In this document: positions 41,580-50,884 of the stretch, in pieces | Numbering within the stretch: the stretch's first letter is position 1 | Layout of the letters: each line of letters opens with the position of its first letter | Source: an uncultured Gemmiger sp. | GTDB taxonomy: Bacteria > Bacillota > Clostridia > Oscillospirales > Ruminococcaceae | Length of the DNA: 64,000 bases | Assembly (NCBI GenBank): GCA_944388145.1 | Contig: CALXHQ010000011.1 | Location: forward strand, 1-64,000 | Direction of reading: 5' to 3' | Made by a program: the position numbers and the translations under genes | The notes under the pieces: generated by a model | Databases searched by the model: none | Told to the model about the DNA's origin: nothing | The model's input: the letters and a program-made list of their open reading frames with translations, nothing else

Positions 41580-41608
41580 TTGTGTCAAATCAAATTTAAT
41601 CGTAATAT
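41580..41608 (+). promoter_or_regulatory. Promoter of the small ORF/ABC exporter unit
   Basis: -35 TTGTGT (41580-41585) and -10 TAATAT (41603-41608) are 17 bases apart in an AT-rich patch. The start near 41615 leaves only a short leader before the small ORF at 41640. Confidence 0.5.
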
Positions 41609-41639
41609 AGCTTTTTATTTTTATCGGAGGTGTTCGAAA

Positions 41640-41786
41640 ATGCGCTTTTGCAAATTGTTTGGCGCTTATCTTTTTGAATTGTATGGCGCAGGGGTTCATG
41701 CCCTGTGCTTGACGGGGGAATATCCGAATGAAAGAGACACAAAAGGCCGGCGTGCGGCCTTATTTGCACGCGATCTATCAAAATAA
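41640..41786 (+). CDS. Small ORF ahead of an ABC exporter (48 residues)
   Basis: The frame opens behind a strong GGAGGTG site with good spacing and encodes a 48-residue peptide beginning MRFCKLFGAYLFELYGAGVH. The first 25 residues are hydrophobic with two Cys, the rest basic. Its last 59 bases overlap the start of the exporter gene in another frame. It could be a leader for translational coupling or a peptide precursor exported by the neighbour; no family is recognised. Confidence 0.4.
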   Translation: MRFCKLFGAYLFELYGAGVHALCLTGEYPNERDTKGRRAALFARDLSK

Positions 41787-43449
41787 CCGTCTGCGTTTTG
41801 CCGTAACGTTGGCCGGATACCTGATTTTTGGAGCATCGGATACAGTCTTTTCGATTTTGCAAGGGGAGATCTTGAACGTAATTGTGCTGGGCAGCCTGTC
41901 CCGTTTGCTGGGCTTGGCTGCGCTGCTTGCCGCCCTTTTGATTCTTCAGTTTGCGATTTCGTCAGCCACCTACTATCTCAAGTGTCGGTTTGTGCATCAG
42001 GGCATCGCTCAGTACAAGGGCGTTCTGTTCCGGCAGCTCTGCAAAAAGTCCATTGCCGCATTCCAGCAGGAGAGCACCAGCCGGTATCTTTCCCTTTTGA
42101 CCAACGATGCGGGCTCCATCGAGGAGAACTATCTGAACCGCACCACCCTGATAGCGACGATGGGCTTTACCATTGTCACGTCGCTGACCGCCATGGTATT
42201 GCTGAGCTGGAAACTGACGCTGCTCAGCCTTTTTCTCAGCCTGATTCCCGCCGCCGTTTCCGCTGCCATGAGCGGCGAGATGACCCGCCGTGAGAAAGCT
42301 GTCAGCGACCAAAACGAGCATTTTGTGGCCAACCTGAAAGACTTTTTGACCGGGTTTGCAGTGGTCAAGGGATTCAAATCCGAGGATGGGATGATCGCCC
42401 GCTTTGACGAGATGAATCGAAAGACCGAGCTCTGTAAGCAGCGCCGCCGCTGGTGGGACTGCTTGGTGGGGGCGGCCGGCGACCTTTCCAGCGGCATCTT
42501 TATGTTCGGACCATACCTTGCCGGCGCGCTGCTGGCTCTGAACTGCGAGATCGCTGTGGGCACTGTGGTATCTGTGGTCAACCTTTGCAGTACGGTTGCC
42601 TGGTCCATCCGGGATTTTCCCGGTTTTTGGGCCAGCCGCAAGGCGGCACGGGGGTTGATAGATAAGGCAGCCCAGGCAGTCGAAGAGCATGCCGGGCGCA
42701 GCGGCCGGCACATTGCGCCGGTCCTGCGGCAGGGCATCCGGCTGTCCCACGTCAGCTACCGCTACGACGGCAGCAGCACCGAGGCGCTGCGGGATGTCTC
42801 GCTGGAATTTGAGGCCGGGAAAAGCTATGCCATCGTGGGCGGGTCCGGTTCCGGCAAATCCACGCTGCTCAGCCTGCTGATGGGTGCCAGCGCGCAGTAT
42901 GGCGGCAGCATCACCATTGACGGGCAGGAAATGCGGGACATCGACCCCGACAGCCTGTACGACCTGTGCAGCCTGATCGGCCAGAACGTATTCTTGTTTG
43001 ACGACACAGTGGCCAACAACATCACCATGTTCCGGCAGTTCCCTGCCGATGCGGTAGAACGCGCGGTGCAGCGCAGCGGCCTGGCGCCTCTGGCGGCCGA
43101 GCGCGGCTTGAATGCCCCCTGCGGCGAAAACGGCTGCCAGCTTTCGGGCGGAGAACGGCAAAGGGTATCCATTGCCCGTTGCCTGCTGCGGGGCACACCG
43201 GTACTGTTGCTGGACGAGGCCACCGCCGCGCTGGACAACCGGACCGCCTTTGCGGTGACGCAGGCAGTTTTGGACCTGGACGGCCTGACCCGGCTGGTGG
43301 TAACCCACCGGCTGGATGATGCCCTGCTGCGCCGGTACGATGAGATCATCGTGTTGCGGGACGGCACTGTCTGTGAGCGCGGGCGCTTCGATCAACTGAT
43401 GCGCCGGATGGGGTATTTTTACTCACTGTATACCGTCAGCAAAGAATAA
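41728..43449 (+). CDS. ABC exporter, fused membrane and ATPase domains
   Basis: The 573-residue protein starts MKETQKAGVRPYLHAIYQNN behind GGGGGAA. It has six membrane segments (residues 1-310) and a nucleotide-binding domain (about 330-573) with Walker A GGSGSGKSTLL, Q-loop LIGQNVFLFD, signature LSGGERQR, Walker B VLLLDEATAALD and switch His in VTHRLDD. It is a type IV half-size exporter that would act as a homodimer. There is no C39 peptidase domain, and the substrate is unknown. Confidence 0.92.
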   Translation: MKETQKAGVRPYLHAIYQNNRLRFAVTLAGYLIFGASDTVFSILQGEILNVIVLGSLSRLLGLAALLAALLILQFAISSATYYLKCRFVHQGIAQYKGVLFRQLCKKSIAAFQQESTSRYLSLLTNDAGSIEENYLNRTTLIATMGFTIVTSLTAMVLLSWKLTLLSLFLSLIPAAVSAAMSGEMTRREKAVSDQNEHFVANLKDFLTGFAVVKGFKSEDGMIARFDEMNRKTELCKQRRRWWDCLVGAAGDLSSGIFMFGPYLAGALLALNCEIAVGTVVSVVNLCSTVAWSIRDFPGFWASRKAARGLIDKAAQAVEEHAGRSGRHIAPVLRQGIRLSHVSYRYDGSSTEALRDVSLEFEAGKSYAIVGGSGSGKSTLLSLLMGASAQYGGSITIDGQEMRDIDPDSLYDLCSLIGQNVFLFDDTVANNITMFRQFPADAVERAVQRSGLAPLAAERGLNAPCGENGCQLSGGERQRVSIARCLLRGTPVLLLDEATAALDNRTAFAVTQAVLDLDGLTRLVVTHRLDDALLRRYDEIIVLRDGTVCERGRFDQLMRRMGYFYSLYTVSKE

Positions 43450-43458
43450 GTGATAGAA

Positions 43459-43502
43459 AAAGCGTCGGCTGTGGACAGAAATCTGTACTGCCCACAGCCG
43501 GC
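43459..43502. terminator. Bidirectional terminator between ABC exporter and radC
   Basis: GCGTCGGCTGTGG pairs with CCACAGCCGGCGC. The minus strand has TTTTT after the stem; the plus strand only TTTG. Confidence 0.8.
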
Positions 43503-43552
43503 GCTTTGTACTTTCGGCATTTTTGTGGTATACTGCTGCCAGGATATCCGGC

Positions 43553-44299
43553 TCAATAATAGACCTGCTGGTTGTAGGGGTCAAAATGGGGCATACGCCC
43601 GCTTTGGCGCATGGAGCAGGCATCGCCGGTGGTGATGATAATGTGGTCCAGCACATCGATGCCCAGCAGCCCCAGTGCTTTGACAATCTGCGCAGTGGTG
43701 GCAAAGTCGGCTTCCGACGCGGCAGCCAGACCAGACGGATGGTTGTGAGCCAGCAACGCACAGGTACAGCCGGTGGCCACTGCCGCGCGAGCCAGCCGGT
43801 TGATGTCAAACGTCACCTTGTTGGGCAGGCCCTCAGCCACGCGGATATCCCGCAGCGGGGTACAATGATCGTCCATGGCGATCAGATACAGCGCCTCCTG
43901 TTGAAGCCCGAAAAACAGCGGCCGGACGTATTCGATGGCCTGCTCGGTCTGTTTCAGGCTGACACGGCGTCCCCGCTTGTGCAAGCCATAGTACCGGGCA
44001 AAGTCCAGCACCCCGTGGATGAGCCGGGCGCTGGCCGGGCCGATGCCCTCTACCTGGGCAAGCTCTTCCTCACTGGCTTCCAGCACGGCGCAAAAACTTC
44101 CAAACCGCTGGATCAGCGCATGGGCGATGGGATTGGTGTTTTTGCGCGGGATGGCAAAGAACAGCAGATATTCCAACGCCTCGTGCTCGGCAAGGCTTTC
44201 CAGTCCATCCCGCTGGACGCGGGCCTGCATACGGGCCCGATGGTCTGCATGGATGGGCTTCGGCTTTTTGGGCTGTTTGGACTGCATTTCTTCTGCCAT
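43553..44299 (-). CDS. radC: RadC/JAB-domain protein
   Basis: The start at 44299 (MAEEMQSKQPKKPKP) follows GGGGAACCATC. The 248-residue protein has an N-terminal helix-hairpin-helix region (EEELAQVEGIGPASARLI) and the JAB metalloprotease fold with HNHPSG, a following Ser/Asp and LGIDVLDHIIITTG. The motif His and Asp residues are intact. Despite the radC name, a direct repair role is not established for the family. Confidence 0.92.
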   Translation of the reverse strand: MAEEMQSKQPKKPKPIHADHRARMQARVQRDGLESLAEHEALEYLLFFAIPRKNTNPIAHALIQRFGSFCAVLEASEEELAQVEGIGPASARLIHGVLDFARYYGLHKRGRRVSLKQTEQAIEYVRPLFFGLQQEALYLIAMDDHCTPLRDIRVAEGLPNKVTFDINRLARAAVATGCTCALLAHNHPSGLAAASEADFATTAQIVKALGLLGIDVLDHIIITTGDACSMRQSGRMPHFDPYNQQVYY

Positions 44300-44407
44300 G
44301 ATGGTTCCCCGCAATCAAGATCGGGTCTGACAACCCCTTACATTCGACAAAATTCAGCGCTGCTTCTATTATACACGCAGCCGAAGAAAATGAAAAGAGA
44401 GGCCCCC

Positions 44408-45376
44408 ATGAAACAATTCACTGCCGGCCGGAACGAGAACGGCGTGCGGCTTTCCCGGTTTGTGGAGAGTGTGACCCGCAATCTGCCCCGAAGCCTGCTG
44501 TACAAAAGTTTTCGCAACAAGCGCATCAAGGTCAACGGCAAACGGGGCGATCCGGATACCCGCCTGAGCACCGGCGATGTGATTGAGCTGTATTTGAACG
44601 ACGAGTTTTTCCCGGAAAAGCCGGTGCAGGCCAGACCAATCCCTCGCCGCCAACCGCCGGTGAAGGTGATCTATGAGGATGACAACATTGCCGTGCTGTA
44701 CAAACCTGCCCACCTGCTGTGCCACAGTGACCGCACCGGCGACGCCAATCTGGTGGATGCTTTTGCCGCCCAGTTGGAGGCCCAGGGCAAATACGACCCA
44801 AAAGCCGAGAATCGGTTTGCCCCTGCCATCTGCAACCGGTTGGACCGGGGCACCGAAGGCCTTGTGATCGCCGCGAAAAGTTACGCGGCACTGCGGGACA
44901 TGAATGAGGTCATTCGCCAGGATTGGATGAAAAAGGAATACCTGACCATCACGGTGGGAGCGCCGCCCCAGGGGCGCCACGTTGCCTGGCTGCAGCACAG
45001 CGAGAAGAACAACAAAGTTCGCATCCACGCCCGGGAAAGCGAAGGATACAAAAAGATCATCACCGATGTGACGGTGATCCGGCAGTCGGGACCGTTTGCC
45101 CTGTGCCGTATCGGGCTGGTGACGGGGCGTACCCACCAGATTCGGGCACATTTGGCCTACCTGGGTCACCCGGTTTTGGGCGACATCAAATATGGCAACC
45201 GCAAGATGAATGAGCGCACCGCCTTGAAAACCCAGGCCCTTTGCGCCCAACGGCTGACGTTTGGGCGTATTCCGGAGGGAAATACCCTACACTATTTGTC
45301 TGGCCGTGTCATCAAGCTGGAGCATCCTCAGATTGTCAGCCTGTTTGAGAAGTTGGCCTCCGCCAAGCCGCAGTGA
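44408..45376 (+). CDS. RluA-family pseudouridine synthase
   Basis: The start at 44408 has GAGAGG upstream; ATG 44390 is an in-frame alternative. The 322-residue protein has an N-terminal S4-like domain (KRIKVNGKRGDPDTRLSTGD), then the RluA catalytic domain with NRLDRGTEGLVIAAK (catalytic Asp) and LVTGRTHQIRAHLAYLGHP. It isomerises uridines in rRNA or tRNA; which site cannot be told. Confidence 0.92.
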   Translation: MKQFTAGRNENGVRLSRFVESVTRNLPRSLLYKSFRNKRIKVNGKRGDPDTRLSTGDVIELYLNDEFFPEKPVQARPIPRRQPPVKVIYEDDNIAVLYKPAHLLCHSDRTGDANLVDAFAAQLEAQGKYDPKAENRFAPAICNRLDRGTEGLVIAAKSYAALRDMNEVIRQDWMKKEYLTITVGAPPQGRHVAWLQHSEKNNKVRIHARESEGYKKIITDVTVIRQSGPFALCRIGLVTGRTHQIRAHLAYLGHPVLGDIKYGNRKMNERTALKTQALCAQRLTFGRIPEGNTLHYLSGRVIKLEHPQIVSLFEKLASAKPQ

Positions 45377-45525
45377 ACGGCGGTGATCCGTCGGTGGGCT
45401 CCCCCGCTCCCGCAGCCGCATTTTGCGGCCCGGGCGCGTGCGGACGCAGGATGCCCCCTGTGCGCCGTACCGTTTTGCCCTGCCGGCCGGTCGGAATCTG
45501 CTTTTTCAATCCACAGTCCAAAACC

Positions 45526-45580
45526 AACAACACCGCCGCGCCCGGGCAGGAAGTTTCTGCCCGAGTGCGGCGGTGTTGTT
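45526..45580. terminator. Long inverted repeat / bidirectional terminator
   Basis: AACAACACCGCCGC pairs with GCGGCGGTGTTGTT, with an inner CGGGCAG/CTGCCCG helix. It lies between the convergent synthase gene and the gene ending at 45603. U tracts are short. Confidence 0.7.
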
Positions 45581-45602
45581 ATGAAAGGAAATCGGTTCCC
45601 GC

Positions 45603-46655
45603 TTACGCGATCAGCAAGCGATAGATCACGGCCGTGGCAATGATCAGGGCGCAGACAACAGCGGTGATAGGCGGCGCCCAATGGATGATGCGCTCAGCCA
45701 TCACATCGTCTTCGCTCTCCTCGTCCTCATCGGCATAGCGGCCGCGACGACGGGGCGGATCGTATTCCTCGTCATCCTCATCATCGTTGTAATCCACTTC
45801 GCCGGACTGTTCCGTGGTGTCGAACATACGGGTGTTCTCGTCATCGTCCTCGTCGTCATCCAGGATTCCACCGCGGGCTGCATATTGGCGTACTCGCTGC
45901 ATTTCCGGGTTATTCTCCTGTTCCGCGGCTGGGGTAAACTGGGTAGTGGCTTCCTGCTTTTCGATGGCCGCCTGGGCTGCCGCGGCAGTTGCCGCAGCGA
46001 CAGACTGGCCGTTGGCTACAGCGTTAATCTCCCGCTGCTGCTGCTCTGCAGCCTGGCGAGCCTCCTCCAGCACGCGGGTCAACGCCGCCTTGATGTAAGC
46101 ACGGTCGCCGCCGCACTCGCTGCAGACCTGGGTGTTTTCTTCATTGGGATGGAAGGCACCGCAGGCGCAGAACCACCCCTGCTCCACATCCTGCGGGACA
46201 CACACCAACTGTTTGTTGCCGGTGCGCGCCTGCAATGTCTTTGCGATGGAGGCAGGCAGCATCCGCGGGGACTGCAGGCGCACCCGCTTGTAGCTGCGCA
46301 GGTCCACCCCGCGGCCATTCAGGAATGCACGATCCTGCTCGATCTCCACGCTGGAAACCGGTGTGTCACTGACATAGACAGCATCATCGCTGCCAAACAG
46401 ATCGCCGGGCTGCGCGTTGAGCTGCTCATAATAGAAATCATCCTCGCAGAGGACCTGCCCGGCGGCGTCCTTGCATTTGAAGTGGATCACCAGACCGGTC
46501 AGCGGCTCGGTGCCTACATTTTTGAAAGTCAGGCAGACAGCGATCTCCCCGGTCACGTCGCCCTTCAGCAGTTCCACACGCACAAACTGCACCGGACTGC
46601 CGGCGGTATAATAGTTTGCACGGGATTGCGCCATCAGCGAAAAATTTTGATCCAT
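45603..46655 (-). CDS. Zinc-ribbon protein with acidic linker and C-terminal membrane anchor
   Basis: The 350-residue protein has four recognisable parts. A beta-rich N-domain (about 1-130) contains LTFKNVGTEPLTGLVIHFKC. A zinc ribbon has Cys163, Cys165, Cys178 and Cys181 (WFCACGAFHPN and VCSECGG). An Ala/Gln coiled region follows (190-245), then a strongly acidic stretch of Asp/Glu (about 265-320) and one final membrane helix (325-348) with a very short tail. There is no signal peptide, so it is a tail-anchored cytoplasmic protein. Function unknown; it follows ftsH by 133 nt. Confidence 0.8.
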   Translation of the reverse strand: MDQNFSLMAQSRANYYTAGSPVQFVRVELLKGDVTGEIAVCLTFKNVGTEPLTGLVIHFKCKDAAGQVLCEDDFYYEQLNAQPGDLFGSDDAVYVSDTPVSSVEIEQDRAFLNGRGVDLRSYKRVRLQSPRMLPASIAKTLQARTGNKQLVCVPQDVEQGWFCACGAFHPNEENTQVCSECGGDRAYIKAALTRVLEEARQAAEQQQREINAVANGQSVAAATAAAAQAAIEKQEATTQFTPAAEQENNPEMQRVRQYAARGGILDDDEDDDENTRMFDTTEQSGEVDYNDDEDDEEYDPPRRRGRYADEDEESEDDVMAERIIHWAPPITAVVCALIIATAVIYRLLIA

Positions 46656-46788
46656 GCTTCACTCACCCTTGCTTTTTGATTGTTGCTCCTCATCCGGCGT
46701 GCCAGGTACCACGGGCAAGCGGCCTCTTTGAGTGGTATGCCTTTCCATGGTATATGCGTTACAGCGCCGGCCTTTCTACCAGTTTGCT

Positions 46789-48846
46789 TCAGGCTTCCGC
46801 AGGTGCCTCGCCGGCATCTGCCGCGCCGCCTTCTGTCCCATCGTTTGCGGCGGAAGGCTCCGCGGGCATGCTGTCAGCAGCTGCCGCATCGCTTTGCTGC
46901 GCAGGGTCCTGTTCCATAATCTCACGGAATTCATCGCCGGAGATCTTCTCCTTGGCGATCAGCACCTTTGCCACGGCGTGCAGCTTATCCATATGGTCAG
47001 ACAGGATACGGCGGGCATTCTCATAGGATTCGTCCATAATGTCGCGGATTTCGTGGTCAATCTCCGAGGCAGTGACCTCAGAGTACCCCTTGCCCTGAGC
47101 CAAGTCGCGGCCCAGGAAGGTCTGGTTGGGGTCGTTGCCGTAGACCACAGGGCCCAGCCGCTCGGAGAAGCCGTAGCGGGTGACCATGGCGCGGGCCATA
47201 TCTGTGGCGCGCTCCAAGTCATTGGAAGCGCCGGTGGAGATATCGTCCAGCACCAACTGCTCGGCCACGCGGCCGCCCAGCAGGCAGACGATATCCTCGT
47301 ACATGGCCGTGCGGGTCACATAACTGGGCTCCTTGTCAGGCAGATACATCGTATACCCACCTGCAGCGCCGCGGGGGATAATGCTGATCTGGTGCACCGG
47401 GTCGTGGGTGGGGCAGAAGTAGCCGGTAATGGCATGGCCGGCCTCATGGTAGGCGGTCAGTCGCTTTTCCTTGTCGGTAACCACACGGCTCTTCTTTTCG
47501 GGACCGGCCACCACCTTGATGGAGGCTTCCTCAATCTCCGGCTCGGTGATGGCCTTTTTGCCCTTGCGGGCAGCCAGCAGCGCAGCCTCGTTGACAAGAT
47601 TTTCCAGATCGGCGCCGGAGAAGCCGGCGGTGGACTGGGCAATGGTCTTCAGGCTCACATCAGGCCCAAGGGGTTTATTCTTGGTGTGGACGCGAAGAAT
47701 CTCCTCCCGGCCCTTCACATCGGGCAGGCCCACATAGACCTGACGATCGAAACGGCCGGGGCGCAGCAACGCTTTGTCCAGGATATCTGCGCGGTTGGTT
47801 GCCGCCATAACGATAACGCCATCGTTGGCGTCAAAACCGTCCATCTCCACCAGCAGCTGGTTCAGGGTCTGCTCGCGCTCATCGTGGCCGCCGCCAAGAC
47901 CGGTGCCGCGCTGACGGCCCACTGCGTCAATCTCATCGATGAAGATGATGCTGGGCATCGTCTTTTTGGCCTTTTCAAACAGGTCACGCACACGGGAGGC
48001 ACCAACGCCCACATACATTTCCACAAAGTCGGAACCGGAGATTGCATAGAACGGGACACCTGCCTCGCCGGCACAGGCACGGGCCAGCAGCGTCTTACCG
48101 GTACCCGGAGGGCCGACCAGCAGCACACCATGGGGGATGCGGGCCCCCAGAGAGTTAAAGCGTTCAGGTGCCTTGAGGAACTCGACAACTTCCTGCAGTT
48201 CCGCCTTTTCCTCCTCTGCACCGGCCACATCGGCAAAAGTTGCCTTGCGCTGGCTGTCCTGCTGGTCCTTGACCTTGGCGCGTCCCACGTTCATGATGCC
48301 GTTGCCGCCAGCGCCGCTGCGGTACATCGAGATGAACAAAAACGCCACGCCGCCGATCATGATGACGTAGAGGATGATCTCCATCCAGGGGATGGAGGCA
48401 CGCACCGGGGTCATATCATAGACCATGGGGGCATCGGGGTTGGCCTCGTTGTACTGGTCGATATACCCCTTGAGTGTCAGCTCATTGAGGAAATATTCGA
48501 TATAGGGCAATTTGTAGGTTGCCAGCACCTTACCGCCGTTCTGGGGCCCAAAGGGTTCATCCGAACCGGTCAGTTCCTGGAGAAGACCGGCGGACTCAGT
48601 GGCGGGGGCGGCATTCTCCGGCAGGGGCTTTTCCCCTTCTTTCAGGCTCAGCTCAATGGTGCCGGTGTTCAGGTCCAGGTCGAACGCTGTGACCTGGTTG
48701 TTTTCAAAGTATTCAATGACATCCGAATACGCCATGGTACTGGTGTCTGAGCCGGACAGCGACGAATACATGGTTACCATCACTAGGGCCAGAACCAGCA
48801 CGACCGCGATGAGAATGCCACCGCTGAAACGAGGTTTTTGCTGCAA
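46789..48846 (-). CDS. ftsH: ATP-dependent zinc metalloprotease FtsH
   Basis: The 685-residue protein has two membrane helices (about 10-28 and 152-174), an AAA domain with Walker A GPPGTGKT (245-252), Walker [12 protein letters not shown] and second region of homology, and the protease site HEAGH (467-471). The C-terminal 45 residues are Ala/Glu/Ser-rich. It degrades membrane and regulatory proteins. The tilS-hpt-ftsH order is conserved in Firmicutes. Confidence 0.97.
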   Translation of the reverse strand: MQQKPRFSGGILIAVVLVLALVMVTMYSSLSGSDTSTMAYSDVIEYFENNQVTAFDLDLNTGTIELSLKEGEKPLPENAAPATESAGLLQELTGSDEPFGPQNGGKVLATYKLPYIEYFLNELTLKGYIDQYNEANPDAPMVYDMTPVRASIPWMEIILYVIMIGGVAFLFISMYRSGAGGNGIMNVGRAKVKDQQDSQRKATFADVAGAEEEKAELQEVVEFLKAPERFNSLGARIPHGVLLVGPPGTGKTLLARACAGEAGVPFYAISGSDFVEMYVGVGASRVRDLFEKAKKTMPSIIFIDEIDAVGRQRGTGLGGGHDEREQTLNQLLVEMDGFDANDGVIVMAATNRADILDKALLRPGRFDRQVYVGLPDVKGREEILRVHTKNKPLGPDVSLKTIAQSTAGFSGADLENLVNEAALLAARKGKKAITEPEIEEASIKVVAGPEKKSRVVTDKEKRLTAYHEAGHAITGYFCPTHDPVHQISIIPRGAAGGYTMYLPDKEPSYVTRTAMYEDIVCLLGGRVAEQLVLDDISTGASNDLERATDMARAMVTRYGFSERLGPVVYGNDPNQTFLGRDLAQGKGYSEVTASEIDHEIRDIMDESYENARRILSDHMDKLHAVAKVLIAKEKISGDEFREIMEQDPAQQSDAAAADSMPAEPSAANDGTEGGAADAGEAPAEA

Positions 48847-48937
48847 AAAATCAACTCCTACTCTTTCCGTTGTCCGGCGTCCGGGGCATCAGCAGCGGCA
48901 AACCGCCGCTGTCCCTCTCCCCGGGAGGGCAACGCTG

Positions 48938-49486
48938 TTATTCGTAGATTTCGGGTTTCAACACCCCGACATAGGGAAGGTTGCGGTACTTTTCGTCGTA
49001 GTCCAGGCCGTAGCCCACCACGAACTCGTCCGGCACATCAAACCCCTTGTAATCCGGTTCAATGTTGGCCTGACGGCGGCTGGGCTTGGAGAGGATCGCG
49101 CAGATCCTGACACTGTCGGGGTTGCGCATTTTCAGCATGGGGACCAGGTTGGAGAGGGTGACGCCGGTGTCCAGAATATCCTCCACAATCAGCACGTCCT
49201 TGCCGGAAAGATCCTGATCCAGGTCCTTGATGATCTTGACCAGACCGGTGGTGGTTGTGTTGGAACCGCCATAGCTGGACACTACCATAAAATCAATGCC
49301 GCAGGGGATGGTAATGGCGCGCATCAGATCCGCCATAAACACCACAGATCCCTTGAGGATCGAGACCAGAAGCAGATCACGGCCGGCGTAGTCCCGGCTG
49401 ATGGCAGCGCCCAACTCAGCCACCTTGTCCTTCAGCTGCTGCTCCGACACCAGCACGTGGTCGATGTCGCAGTTCATATCGTACAT
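48938..49486 (-). CDS. hpt: Hypoxanthine phosphoribosyltransferase
   Basis: The 182-residue enzyme carries the PRPP-binding motif VLIVEDILDTGVTL and the nearby SSYGGSNTTTTGLVKIIKDL. KGFDVPDEFVVGYGLDYDEK near the C-terminus binds the purine. It salvages hypoxanthine and guanine. It starts 6 nt after tilS. Confidence 0.95.
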   Translation of the reverse strand: MYDMNCDIDHVLVSEQQLKDKVAELGAAISRDYAGRDLLLVSILKGSVVFMADLMRAITIPCGIDFMVVSSYGGSNTTTTGLVKIIKDLDQDLSGKDVLIVEDILDTGVTLSNLVPMLKMRNPDSVRICAILSKPSRRQANIEPDYKGFDVPDEFVVGYGLDYDEKYRNLPYVGVLKPEIYE

Positions 49487-49492
49487 AATTTG

Positions 49493-50884
49493 TCATTCCT
49501 CCGTGTCGCGCCAGGCGTGCACTGCCAGTACCCTGCGGGTGGATGCGTCGGGGGCCAGCCCCTCTGCAAAACCGCACCCGTACAGCCAGAGGACCTCGCT
49601 GCCGTCTGCCAGAAGCGGCATCAGCGCCCGGTCCGCCAGGCTGGTGCCAAGCTCGTTGAACAATTTTTTCAGAGATTTTCTCACGTGGCGCCCCGCCGGG
49701 CGGAAAAAATCTCCCGGCTGACGCGTGCGCAGTAAAATACTCTTTTGTATTTTATCATAATCTGCGCCACAGTTTAAGTCTTTTTTAAAAATTGGTGCAT
49801 TTTTCAGAAAATCTTCATAATTTTGGGTCTCAATTTGCACCACAAAGCCCCCCGGAAGCCGGTAAATACCAGCAAGCGCGGGTTGCGGCGGGGCGGGCGG
49901 GGGCAGGCTGCCGGGCGGCGCCACCCGGCGCAGCAGTCCATCCCGGACCTGATAGGTCACCTGCGGCGTGAGCTGCAACGCACCCTCCCCCCGCAGGATC
50001 AAAAAGCGCAGCAGGCTGACATACTTTTCCTCGGCGTCCCGCACCGGGCTGACCAGACTGTGCAGCGCAGCCTTCAAAACCGGACCGTCGGCGGCGCGCA
50101 GGCGCTGTATGTCGTAGCCGTCTTCCAGCGTGGCCGCCTGCAGCAGGGCAGCCGCCTCGGCCGAAAGCCAGGCGTCCAGTTCCTGCATCTGGCTGCAGAA
50201 CCGTCCGATGGCGCGCTCCGCCGCCGGGTTGGCGCTGGCCAATGCCGGCATGGCGTGGTGGCGAATGCGATTGCGGGCATAGTCATCGGTCTCGTTAGTG
50301 AAGTCCTGCACATAGCTTTGCCCCAGCGCCCGGCAGTATGCGGCGGTTTCGGCGCCGGTCAGGCAAAGGCAGGGCCGTACATAGACGCCCCGCCGCGCCG
50401 GGATGCCGGCCATACCGTGCACCCCCGTGCCCCGGGCCAGCCGGAACAGAATCGTCTCGGCCTGGTCGGAGAGGGTGTGGGCGGTGGCGATCTTGGCTTC
50501 CTCCCGCCGGGCAAGGGTGTCGAACCAGCCGTAGCGCAGCCTGCGGGCCCAATCCTCGCTGGGATGGTCAGGAATCTGCACCCCTTCCCGCACAGCATCG
50601 TAGACAAACAGCTCAATGCCATGGCTGCGGCAGAACTGCCGCACAAAGTCGGCGTCGCGGCGGGATGCCTCGCCACGGATGCCATGGTCCACATGTGTGG
50701 CCAGCACCCGGATGAACAACCGTCGGCGGCAGCGGATCAAAAACAGCAAAAGGGCCATAGAGTCTGCTCCACCGGAGCAGGCTGCAATGACCCTGTCGCC
50801 GGGCTTGAACAGCCCGTGCTGCCGGCAGAAGGCCAGCAGTTTTCGTTCGGTTTCTTCAATTGTCGGATCAACCGTAGTCGTCAT
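49493..50884 (-). CDS. tilS: tRNA(Ile)-lysidine synthase
   Basis: The 463-residue protein has the PP-loop ACSGGADSMALLLFL and the TilS sequences THVDHGIRGEASRRDADFV and TAHTLSDQAETILFRLARG. A C-terminal domain ends with LLRTRQPGDFFRPAGRHVRK. It makes lysidine at C34 of the minor tRNA-Ile. Its start overlaps dnaB by 17 nt. Confidence 0.95.
   Translation of the reverse strand: MTTTVDPTIEETERKLLAFCRQHGLFKPGDRVIAACSGGADSMALLLFLIRCRRRLFIRVLATHVDHGIRGEASRRDADFVRQFCRSHGIELFVYDAVREGVQIPDHPSEDWARRLRYGWFDTLARREEAKIATAHTLSDQAETILFRLARGTGVHGMAGIPARRGVYVRPCLCLTGAETAAYCRALGQSYVQDFTNETDDYARNRIRHHAMPALASANPAAERAIGRFCSQMQELDAWLSAEAAALLQAATLEDGYDIQRLRAADGPVLKAALHSLVSPVRDAEEKYVSLLRFLILRGEGALQLTPQVTYQVRDGLLRRVAPPGSLPPPAPPQPALAGIYRLPGGFVVQIETQNYEDFLKNAPIFKKDLNCGADYDKIQKSILLRTRQPGDFFRPAGRHVRKSLKKLFNELGTSLADRALMPLLADGSEVLWLYGCGFAEGLAPDASTRRVLAVHAWRDTEE

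Noticed and set aside
41559-41639. TTG-start extension of the small ORF before the ABC exporter
   Set aside because: It overlaps the likely -35 and -10 elements and lacks a ribosome binding site; ATG 41640 has a strong one.
46732-48750. A 672-codon plus-strand open frame
   Set aside because: It is the antisense frame of ftsH; the minus strand carries all FtsH motifs, and the plus product resembles no protein.
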